From an uncultured Collinsella sp. (GTDB lineage: Bacteria > Actinomycetota > Coriobacteriia > Coriobacteriales > Coriobacteriaceae), in the NCBI GenBank assembly GCA_947002045.1, contig CAMQJB010000067.1:1-7658 (forward strand): 7,658 nt of DNA, written 5' to 3'. The position numbers and the translations under genes are program-made. Shown here in pieces: positions 1 through 5,502 of the stretch. Position 1 is the first letter of the stretch, and every line of letters starts with the position of its first letter. Under the pieces are notes generated by a model. The model worked only from the letters and a program-made list of their open reading frames with translations, was not told where the DNA came from and made no database searches.

Positions 1-44
1 GCTTGGGGTGCCACGACCCTGTCCCCCTCGTGGCCCCCCCGCCC

Positions 45-163
45 GGGGCCGGTTTTGGTTTTAAAACCCCCCCCCCCCATGCGCCCCGCCTACCCCCCCC
101 CACCGCCCAAACGGAAAGACGGGCCTCGCGCTGCGGAGTGTTTTCAAAACCAAACCCGGCCCC
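45..163. repeat. Imperfect 23/24-nt inverted repeat around C-tracts
   Basis: The left arm (45-67) begins GGGGCCGG, continues TTTTGGTTTT and ends AAAAC. The right arm (140-163), read as reverse complement, begins GGGGCCGG, continues GTTTGGTTTT and ends GAAAAC. The arms differ by one substitution and one inserted base. The 72-nt interior contains the C12, C4 and C9 runs. The arm symmetry and intergenic location resemble a small palindromic intergenic repeat, or a non-autonomous element without coding capacity. No target duplication or terminal signature was identified, so the mobile nature is only inferred. Confidence 0.6.
67..101 (-). repeat. Homopolymer C/G tracts with G-quadruplex potential
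   Basis: On the + strand there are twelve C (67-78), four C (84-87) and nine C (93-101). The minus strand therefore carries G9, G4 and G12 runs separated by five nucleotides each, enough guanines for a four-tract intramolecular quadruplex. Long mononucleotide runs also slip during replication and are error-prone in sequencing, so the exact lengths should be treated cautiously. Confidence 0.6.
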
Positions 164-264
164 GGCCTGCGGTGACGTTGCTGGTGGTTCTTGGGCATCG
201 CTTGCTGGCGGGGTTCCTTGTCTGAGTTGGACTTAGTTGGTGGGGCTACTGGTCCCGGTCGCTG

Positions 265-283
265 GTTCGCGCTTTGCGCGAAC
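265..283. other. Perfect 8-bp stem-loop downstream of the metal repressor
   Basis: GTTCGCGC (265-272) and GCGCGAAC (276-283) form a perfect 8-bp stem with a 3-nt loop. It lies about 20 nt past the stop codon of the minus-strand DtxR-type gene. No T run follows on the minus strand, so it is not a canonical intrinsic terminator. It could be a 3'-end stabilising hairpin or an inefficient terminator. Confidence 0.5.
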
Positions 284-303
284 TCCGCGCTACTGGGGAT
301 CAA

Positions 304-693
304 TTAGGCTTCCGTTGCTGGGCCCGCCACATCTTCCCGCCCCAACATCGATCTTAGCTTCTCAAAGCTCTCCTCGCTCAGGCAATGCTCCATGTGGCAG
401 CCCTCTTGCGAGGCAACCTCGGGCGCTACACCTGCGTCCTCTAGCAGCCCCACAAAAAAGCAATGGCGCTCCCACATTTGACGGGCAACCTCAATACCGC
501 GTTCCGTCAGATGAACATCTCGTTTTCCCATTTCGACATAGCCGTTGCTTTCCAGCGTCGCCATGGCTTTAGAGACACTTGCCTTGGTTACGCCCAGGTA
601 TTCGGCGACGTCAATTGACCGAACGATGCCCTGGCGCTCCGAGAGCACATAAATAGATTCGAGATAGTCTTCTCCAGATTCACGCAGGGCCAT
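304..693 (-). CDS. DtxR/MntR-family metal-dependent transcriptional repressor
   Basis: This 129-residue protein is a predicted cytoplasmic metal-sensing DNA-binding regulator. Residues 1-70 form the winged helix-turn-helix (helices around SIDVAEYLGV and ASVSKAMATLE, wing around residues 52-63). Residues 70-118 form the helical dimerisation and metal-binding domain. Aligned by eye to Bacillus MntR, the metal ligands are Asp9, Glu12, His77, Cys99, Glu102 and His103. Asp9 matches manganese-type MntR, while Cys99 sits where DtxR/IdeR has its Cys and Bacillus MntR has Glu. The C-terminal SH3-like domain of DtxR/IdeR is absent, giving an MntR-like size. The ATG start is supported by an AAAGG ribosome site 6 nt upstream, and the stop is TAA. 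Family members repress manganese or iron uptake genes when metal is bound; no such target is in the window. Family assignment is firm; metal preference is inferred and uncertain. Confidence 0.88.
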   Translation of the reverse strand: MALRESGEDYLESIYVLSERQGIVRSIDVAEYLGVTKASVSKAMATLESNGYVEMGKRDVHLTERGIEVARQMWERHCFFVGLLEDAGVAPEVASQEGCHMEHCLSEESFEKLRSMLGREDVAGPATEA

Positions 694-728
694 GGGCCGC
701 CTTTCGCGATGGCTTCTAGTTAGCCTTT

Positions 729-775
729 GGATACTTTTGCTTGAATTACTTTACCGCAAAAGTTGCCCATGTCTT
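729..775 (-). promoter_or_regulatory. Candidate promoter and operator of the metal repressor
   Basis: An imperfect inverted repeat is present: GGATACTTTTGC (729-740) and GCAAAAGTTGCC (756-767), with 8 contiguous matching positions plus the outer GG/CC, separated by 15 nt. On the minus strand a weak promoter can be drawn: AAGACA (775-770), a 16-nt spacer, then TAAAGT (753-748). One repeat arm lies in the spacer and the other at the predicted start point. This would suit repression of the gene starting at 693, possibly by its own product. The promoter match is weak; the inverted repeat is seen directly. Confidence 0.4.
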
Positions 776-852
776 ACTACATTGTCTAAAAAGTTAACCG
801 TGTTTCACAAAATGCGCGGAGCAAGCAGGGCGACACGACACGCAACGCGCAG

Positions 853-891
853 GGAGTGTCCCCAGCTGCCGGCAGAAAAGGAGCGTCCCCA
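853..891 (-). repeat. Two copies of a TGGGGAC(A/G)CTCC motif
   Basis: On the minus strand TGGGGACGCTCC (891-880) and TGGGGACACTCC (864-853) are spaced 27 nt apart. The 10-nt perfect palindrome CTGCCGGCAG (866-875) lies between them. The pair sits just beyond the stop codon of the HAD phosphatase gene, in the 213-nt gap (694-906) before the repressor gene. The function is unknown. It may be part of an interspersed intergenic repeat; no T tract follows, so it is not an obvious terminator. Confidence 0.45.
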
Positions 892-906
892 AGTGCCGAG
901 CCGCAG

Positions 907-1677
907 CTATAACAGGCCAAAGTGCTTCGCGGCGTTGTAGATGCCGTCATCGTCCACGGCGGTCGTTACGTAGGTCGCCGCGGCCTTCACGGTATCCTGC
1001 GCGTTGCCCATGGCCACACTTGTGCCCACGGCCGAGAACATCGACAGGTCGTTCTCGCCGTCGCCAAAGGCAATCGCTTCACTCGCGTCGATGCCCAGGC
1101 GCTCCAGCGTCGCCGCCACGCCCAGGTCCTTGCCGCCGTTGGCCGGAATAATGTCGCAGAACAGGTCGCACCAGCGCGTGGTTGTAGAATGCGACAGGAC
1201 ATCGGTAACTATGCCCTGGTCGACCGGGTCCACAAAGGCGCAGAACTGGTAAACCGGCGCGTCGAAAGCATGCTCAAAAGGCTCCTCGTGATACGAGATT
1301 CCGGCATTGTCGGCAGCCGCCACCACGCGCTTGGACAGACGGTTCACAAACGAATTCTCGCCCTGCATGCACAGTGAGTCGTAGCGTCCCTGCGCCACCT
1401 GGTCCACAATCACCGCAACGTCGTCCGGATCGATCGGGCAGCTGCGATAAGCGCCCTTGGCATCAAAACAGTGCTGACCCGAAAGCGTAATGTACGCATC
1501 CCAACCCAAGTCGAACAGCCAATCCGGCATCTGGTAGGTCGGGCGACCCGTGGCGATTATGCACGCAATCCCCTGCTCGCGAAAGCTGTCGAGCGCCTGC
1601 TGCGCCGACGCCGGAATCCGATGGGTCTTAAAGCTCAGCAACGTGCCGTCGATATCGAAAAATGCGGCCTTGATCAT
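907..1677 (-). CDS. Cof-type HAD-IIB family phosphatase
   Basis: This 256-residue soluble protein is a predicted Mg-dependent phosphohydrolase of the haloacid dehalogenase superfamily, Cof/YbiV-like type. Motif I is DIDGT at residues 8-12 (Asp8 nucleophile, Asp10 acid/base). Motif II is ATGR at 42-45 (Thr43). The motif III lysine is Lys183 in NGGKDLG. Motif IV is GDGENDL at 205-211. The segment of roughly residues 80-180 between motifs II and III is the type IIB cap that decides substrate choice. Relatives dephosphorylate sugar phosphates, flavin or cofactor phosphates; the substrate here cannot be read from sequence. The ATG starts 6 nt after the stop of the upstream ABC-F gene, and its GAGGAG ribosome site lies inside that gene's last codons, so the pair is probably co-transcribed and translationally coupled. 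Length is normal for the family and all catalytic residues are present. Confidence 0.92.
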   Translation of the reverse strand: MIKAAFFDIDGTLLSFKTHRIPASAQQALDSFREQGIACIIATGRPTYQMPDWLFDLGWDAYITLSGQHCFDAKGAYRSCPIDPDDVAVIVDQVAQGRYDSLCMQGENSFVNRLSKRVVAAADNAGISYHEEPFEHAFDAPVYQFCAFVDPVDQGIVTDVLSHSTTTRWCDLFCDIIPANGGKDLGVAATLERLGIDASEAIAFGDGENDLSMFSAVGTSVAMGNAQDTVKAAATYVTTAVDDDGIYNAAKHFGLL

Positions 1678-1683
1678 CCTTGC

Positions 1684-3543
1684 CTACTCCTCGCCCTCGA
1701 GCTTCTCGCTCGCCTCGAGCCACGCCATCTCCAGCTCGTCCATGGCGGCGTGAGCCTCGTCAATCTTTGCCTGCTGCTCGCCCAGCGCCGTGTAGTTGGT
1801 GGGGTCGACCTGGGCCATCGCGGCCTCGGCCTCCTCCACGCGAGCGCGCTGCGTCTCCATTTTGCGCTCAAGCGAGCTCACCTCGCGGCGGAGCTTCTGG
1901 CGCTCGGCGTTGGAAAGACCATTGGGCTGGCCGCTCGACTTGGGCTTTTCGGCCGCAGTTGCCGCGGCACCGGTGTCAAACGTGCCGGTCTTGGCGCTCG
2001 GCGCACCCACGGGCTCGCCCTCGGCGGTGGCGTTGCACAGGCGCAGGTACTGGTCGACGCCGCCGGGCATATGCGTCAGATGGCCGTCAAGCAGCGCCCA
2101 CTGCTGGTCGGTCACGCGCTCCATCAAGAAGCGGTCGTGCGTCACCAGGATCAGCGTGCCGGGCCAGCCGTCGAGCAGATCCTCGACAATCGCGAGCATG
2201 TCGGTATCCAGGTCGTTACCGGGCTCGTCCAGGATAAGCACGTTGGGCTCGTCCAGGATCGTCAGCAACAGCGACAGGCGACGGCGCTGGCCGCCCGAAA
2301 GATCGCCGATGCGGCTCCAGAGCTGCTGGGTCGTAAAGCCCAGGCGCTCGCAGAGCTTCTCGGGCGAAGTCTCCTTGCCGTCGATGACGTAGTACTTCTT
2401 ATAGTTGCCGAGCACCTCGCGGATCGTATCGCCCATGTAGGGCTCGAGCTCCTCGAGCTGCTGCGACAGCACGCCAAAGCGCACCGTCTGGCCAATCTTC
2501 ACGCGACCGCGCAGGGGCGCGATCTTGCCCTGGATCACGTCGAGCAAGGTCGACTTGCCGGCGCCGTTCTCGCCCAAAAGACCATAGCGGTCGCCCGCGC
2601 CGATAAGCCAAGTCACGTCCGAGAGCACCTGCTTGGGCGCGCCATCGGTATCCGCATAGCCGGCGTCCACGTCGACCACGTCGATAACCTGCTTGCCCAG
2701 GCGGCTCACCGCCAGGCGCTTGAGCTCCAGCTCGTCGCGCACGGGCGGCACGTCGGCGATGAGCTCGCGAGCGGCATCCACGCGAAACTTGGGCTTGGTG
2801 GAGCGCGCCTGGGCGCCGCGGCTCAGCCACGCGAGCTCCTTGCGCGCCATGTTGCGACGGCGTTCCTCGGTAACGGCGGCCATGCGGTCGCGCTCCACGC
2901 GCTGCAGGATGTAGGCCGAGTAGCCGCCCTCGAAGGGGTCGACCTGTCCGTCGTGGACCTCCCACATGCTGGTGCAGACCTCGTCCAAGAACCAGCGGTC
3001 GTGCGTGACCACGAGCATGGCGCCCTGACCGCGCTGCCAGCGGGCATTTAAGTGGCGCGCGAGCCAGTTGATGGTGCGCATGTCCAGGTGGTTGGTGGGC
3101 TCGTCGAGCATAAGCACGTCGTAGTCGCCAATCAGCAGGCGCGCGAGGTCCACGCGACGGCGCTGACCGCCCGAAAGCTCGCCCACCGTGCCCTCCCAGG
3201 GCACATCGCTAATAAGACCGGCCAGAATCTGGCGCGTACGCGGGCTCGAGGCCCACTCGTACTCGGGCGTGTCACCGACGACGGCATGATGCACGGTGTC
3301 GGTATCGACCAGGTTGTCCTTTTGGCCGAGCAATCCGATCGTCGTGTCGCGGCGATGCGTCACGCGGCCGTCGTCGGGCTCCAACGTGCCGGCGAGTACG
3401 CTCAGCAGCGTCGACTTTCCATCGCCGTTTTTGCCGACGATACCAATGCGGTCACCCTCGCCCACGCCGAGCGTCACGCTATCGAAAATATGCTTGGTGG
3501 GAAACTCTAGGCTGACGGAATCGCATCCCAAAAGAATCGCCAT
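1684..3543 (-). CDS. ABC-F family ATPase, Uup-like, with C-terminal coiled coil
   Basis: This 619-residue cytoplasmic protein has two ATP-binding cassettes and no membrane segments, as in the ABC-F group acting on ribosomes (translation factors, resistance proteins) or, for Uup, in genome stability. Cassette 1: Walker A GKNGDGKST (37-45), signature LSGGQ (123-127), Walker B ending LDEPTNHLD (146-154, Glu148), switch His181. The linker (about 190-290) has the charged helical pattern of the ABC-F P-site interaction motif. Cassette 2: Walker A GENGAGKST (324-332), LSGGQ (415-419), LDEPGNDLD (438-446, Glu440), His469. An Ala/Gly-rich hinge (about 505-540) leads to a Glu/Lys/Arg-rich coiled coil (about 545-617), a Uup-like tail. 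The start at 3543 is chosen over an in-frame ATG 38 codons upstream because GAAGGAG sits 8 nt before it and typical family sequence begins there. The upstream ATG would include terminator and promoter DNA. The exact subfamily is uncertain. Confidence 0.9.
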   Translation of the reverse strand: MAILLGCDSVSLEFPTKHIFDSVTLGVGEGDRIGIVGKNGDGKSTLLSVLAGTLEPDDGRVTHRRDTTIGLLGQKDNLVDTDTVHHAVVGDTPEYEWASSPRTRQILAGLISDVPWEGTVGELSGGQRRRVDLARLLIGDYDVLMLDEPTNHLDMRTINWLARHLNARWQRGQGAMLVVTHDRWFLDEVCTSMWEVHDGQVDPFEGGYSAYILQRVERDRMAAVTEERRRNMARKELAWLSRGAQARSTKPKFRVDAARELIADVPPVRDELELKRLAVSRLGKQVIDVVDVDAGYADTDGAPKQVLSDVTWLIGAGDRYGLLGENGAGKSTLLDVIQGKIAPLRGRVKIGQTVRFGVLSQQLEELEPYMGDTIREVLGNYKKYYVIDGKETSPEKLCERLGFTTQQLWSRIGDLSGGQRRRLSLLLTILDEPNVLILDEPGNDLDTDMLAIVEDLLDGWPGTLILVTHDRFLMERVTDQQWALLDGHLTHMPGGVDQYLRLCNATAEGEPVGAPSAKTGTFDTGAAATAAEKPKSSGQPNGLSNAERQKLRREVSSLERKMETQRARVEEAEAAMAQVDPTNYTALGEQQAKIDEAHAAMDELEMAWLEASEKLEGEE

Positions 3544-3578
3544 ATGCCCTGCTCCTTCGTAGAAATTCAACGTTGTCC

Positions 3579-3587
3579 ATGATAGCA
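3579..3587 (-). promoter_or_regulatory. Extended -10 promoter for the ABC-F/HAD unit
   Basis: On the minus strand TGCTATCAT (3587-3579) matches an extended -10 element: TG, one base, then TATCAT, which is 5 of 6 to TATAAT. No good -35 box lies at the usual distance, which fits an extended -10 promoter. Transcription would start near 3571, giving a leader of about 28 nt with the GAAGGAG ribosome site. It lies just past the pst terminator, so the ABC-F gene probably has its own transcript. Confidence 0.45.
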
Positions 3588-3612
3588 GCGAAAAGGCGGG
3601 CCGCACACGACA

Positions 3613-3651
3613 CAAAAAGGCGGGCCACCTCACGCAAGAGATGACCCGCCT
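3613..3651 (-). terminator. Intrinsic terminator of the pst operon
   Basis: On the minus strand a 14-bp stem (arms 3651-3638 and 3631-3618, outer part AGGCGGG/CCCGCCT, two G-U pairs) closes a 6-nt loop. Counting the A on the + strand shared with the stem, it is followed by five T (3618-3614). It begins about 55 nt after the pstB stop codon and precedes the ABC-F promoter. This is a textbook Rho-independent terminator and marks the end of the phosphate operon. Confidence 0.88.
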
Positions 3652-3662
3652 CTCCAATCAGT

Positions 3663-3688
3663 CCCGCGGCAACCGTGGCCGCCGCGGG
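3663..3688. other. GC-rich stem-loop after pstB
   Basis: CCCGCGGC (3663-3670) and GCCGCGGG (3681-3688) form a perfect 8-bp stem with a 10-nt loop, 18 nt beyond the pstB stop codon. No T run follows, so the hairpin at 3613-3651 is the better terminator. This one may protect the 3' end or slow polymerase ahead of it. Confidence 0.5.
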
Positions 3689-3706
3689 CCTCAAGCATGT
3701 CCCGGA

Positions 3707-4579
3707 CTAGGAGAACATGCCAGTGAGGTAATCATTCAGCCGCTTATCCTTGGGCCGTTGGAAAATCTCGTCGGTCTCGTCGTACTCGACCATATCGCCC
3801 ATGTAGAAGAACGCCGTGCGGTTGGACACGCGCGACGCTTGCTCCATGTTGTGCGTCACGATAACGATGGCACGGTCGGCAACGATCGATGACATCAGGT
3901 CCTCGATCGCCAGCGTCGAGATGGGGTCGAGCGCCGAGCAGGGCTCGTCAAACAGGATCACGTCGGGATTGAGTGCCAGCGTGCGCGCGATGCACAGACG
4001 CTGCTGCTGGCCGCCCGAAAGCGCATAGGCGCTTTTGTCGAGCTTGTCCTTGACCTCATCCCACAGTGCCGCACCACGCAGGCTCTCCTCGACCATGCGG
4101 TCGAGCTCGTCACGATCGATAATGCCGTGGCGTTTGGGTGCAAACGTGATGTTGTCGCGAATGGACTTGCGGAAAGGATTGGGCTGTTGGAACACCATGC
4201 CAATGGAACGACGCAGCTCGTAGGTGTTTTCGGTCTTGGTGTTCACGTTGCGTCCGCGGTAGTTGATCTCGCCCTCCACGCGGCAGCCGCGAATCTCGCG
4301 ATTCATGAGGTTGAGGCTACGTAAGAAGGTCGACTTACCGCAGCCCGAAGGCCCAATGAGCGCCGTGATCTCGCCCTTGTGAAAGTCGAGCGACGTATCG
4401 TGCAGGGCATGGTGGTCGCCATAGTACACGTTGACGTCCTTGGTGGAGAGCACGACCTCGTCGCTCACGGCCTTGCCGCTCGCGCGCACGCGCTTCTCGC
4501 TCTCCCCCACGCTCGACAGGAAGTTCTGGGTCTCGGACGGTGCCGCTTCGGCTGCGGGTGTTGCTTTCATCTCGCTCAC
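3707..4579 (-). CDS. pstB: Phosphate ABC transporter ATP-binding protein PstB
   Basis: This is the ATPase that powers high-affinity phosphate import through PstC and PstA at the inner face of the membrane. In its 290 residues are Walker A GPSGCGKST (76-84), Q-loop at 131-132 in VFQQPNPF, signature LSGGQ (187-191), Walker B VILFDE (207-212) followed by PCSALDPIST, typical of PstB, and switch His243. The first 40 or so residues (Ala, Ser, Glu, Lys-rich) extend beyond the usual PstB start and look unstructured. The GTG start at 4579 overlaps the pstA stop by 3-4 nt (GTGA) and has AAGGAGG 11 nt upstream. An ATG three codons later lies too far from that site. It is the last gene of the operon, followed directly by a terminator. 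Identification is secure; the start is somewhat less so. Confidence 0.96.
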   Translation of the reverse strand: MSEMKATPAAEAAPSETQNFLSSVGESEKRVRASGKAVSDEVVLSTKDVNVYYGDHHALHDTSLDFHKGEITALIGPSGCGKSTFLRSLNLMNREIRGCRVEGEINYRGRNVNTKTENTYELRRSIGMVFQQPNPFRKSIRDNITFAPKRHGIIDRDELDRMVEESLRGAALWDEVKDKLDKSAYALSGGQQQRLCIARTLALNPDVILFDEPCSALDPISTLAIEDLMSSIVADRAIVIVTHNMEQASRVSNRTAFFYMGDMVEYDETDEIFQRPKDKRLNDYLTGMFS

Positions 4580-5502
4580 TCGGCCGTCATCCTCCTTGCC
4601 AGTTGCTTGCCCACGATACGGGCGACTACGTTAAATAGCAGCACGCAAATCATCAGCAGCGCCGCGGTGCCCCAGACGATCTGCTGAGCCTCGGGGCTGC
4701 CCTCGCCGTAAATCTTGTAAATATGCACGGCGAGCGACTCGCCGGGACGGAACACGTTCCAGGCGCAGGTGGGACTCGACAGGTTAAAGCTCAAGAAGTT
4801 CAGGCGAACCGGCGAGCTCATGCCTGAGGTAAAGAGCAGTGCCGCGGCCTCGCCAAACACGCGGCCGGCCGAAAGCACGATGCCGGTCACGATGGCGGGC
4901 ATGGCCTCGGGAATCAAGATGTGCAGCGTGGCCTCCCAGCGGGTAAGGCCCATGGCCAGGCACGCATCGCGCTGGGCCTGCGGCACGTCCTCGAGCGCCT
5001 GTTGGATCACGCGCACCAGGATGGGAATGTTGAACATGGTGAGCGCGACGGCGCCGGAGATGATGGAGTACTTCCAGCCCAGCTGCACCGAGAACACCAG
5101 GAAACCGAACATGCCGACAACGATGGAGGGCAGCGAGGACAGCGTCTCGATGGCGGTGGAGGCGATGTCGCGGATGGGCCCATTCGGCGCGTACTCAACC
5201 AGAAAGACCGCGCCGCCCAGACTAATGGGCACCGAGATGGCTAGGGTGATCAGCAGCAGATAGAACGAGTCGAACAGCTGATAGAGCACGCCGCCCTGGG
5301 TTCCGTTGGCGCGCGACGGCTGCGTGAGAAAGCCCGGCTGGAACAGCGTCGAGACCCCCTCGAACAGGATATAGGCCACCATAGCGATGACGATGAGCAT
5401 GACGATGGCGGCGATTGCCGTCAGCACGCCCGTGGCGATGCGGTCCTGCTTTTGGACGCGCCCGAGTCTCGCCTCGTCGATATGGATGCGCGTGCTAGCC
5501 AC
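4576..5502 (-). CDS. pstA: Phosphate ABC transporter permease PstA
   Basis: This 308-residue integral membrane protein forms the phosphate channel together with PstC. A cytoplasmic N-terminus of about 22 residues is followed by a hydrophobic segment at about 23-47. Further predicted segments lie near 79-103, 122-140, 146-165, 200-222 and 275-296. The conserved permease stretch LSSLPSIVVGMFGF (121-134) and the EAA-type coupling loop with its Gly (around DACLAMGLTRWEA, 179-191) identify the PstA/PstC transporter family. The gene order between pstC and pstB assigns it to PstA. The start is GTG at 5502, overlapping the end of pstC by 8 nt, with an AGGGGG ribosome site about 9 nt upstream. Its final codons carry the pstB ribosome site, suggesting coupled translation. 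Confidence 0.95.
   Translation of the reverse strand: MASTRIHIDEARLGRVQKQDRIATGVLTAIAAIVMLIVIAMVAYILFEGVSTLFQPGFLTQPSRANGTQGGVLYQLFDSFYLLLITLAISVPISLGGAVFLVEYAPNGPIRDIASTAIETLSSLPSIVVGMFGFLVFSVQLGWKYSIISGAVALTMFNIPILVRVIQQALEDVPQAQRDACLAMGLTRWEATLHILIPEAMPAIVTGIVLSAGRVFGEAAALLFTSGMSSPVRLNFLSFNLSSPTCAWNVFRPGESLAVHIYKIYGEGSPEAQQIVWGTAALLMICVLLFNVVARIVGKQLARRMTAE

Larger units (their letters stand above)
1..303. other. Non-coding, repeat-rich left flank
   Basis: I see no supportable gene here. The short open frames on both strands are low-complexity translations of C/G runs (Pro/Gly/Ala-rich) with no recognisable domain. The stretch holds C runs of 7, 12, 4 and 9 bases, a long imperfect inverted repeat, and a perfect hairpin close to the end of the downstream minus-strand gene. 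The 8-mer GCTACTGG occurs twice (245-252 and 289-296), flanking the hairpin. It is best read as intergenic DNA carrying a repeat element; whether that element recurs in the genome cannot be judged from this window. Confidence 0.65.

Noticed and set aside
3..303. Short Pro-rich (+) and Gly/Pro-rich (-) open frames in the left flank
   Set aside because: They are translations of C/G homopolymers and of the inverted repeat, with no convincing ribosome site or domain.
692..940. + strand 82-codon frame in the gap between the repressor and the HAD gene
   Set aside because: It crosses the repeat motif and the end of the HAD gene, has no ribosome site that I can see and shows no family likeness.
1471..3051. 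Long + strand open frame opposite the ABC-F and HAD genes (526 codons)
   Set aside because: Its composition (Ala, Arg, Leu, His-rich) and lack of any domain mark it as an antisense shadow of two well-supported genes.
3544..3657. Upstream in-frame extension of the ABC-F gene (38 residues)
   Set aside because: It would run through the pst terminator and promoter. The ATG at 3543 has a strong ribosome site and family-like N-terminus.
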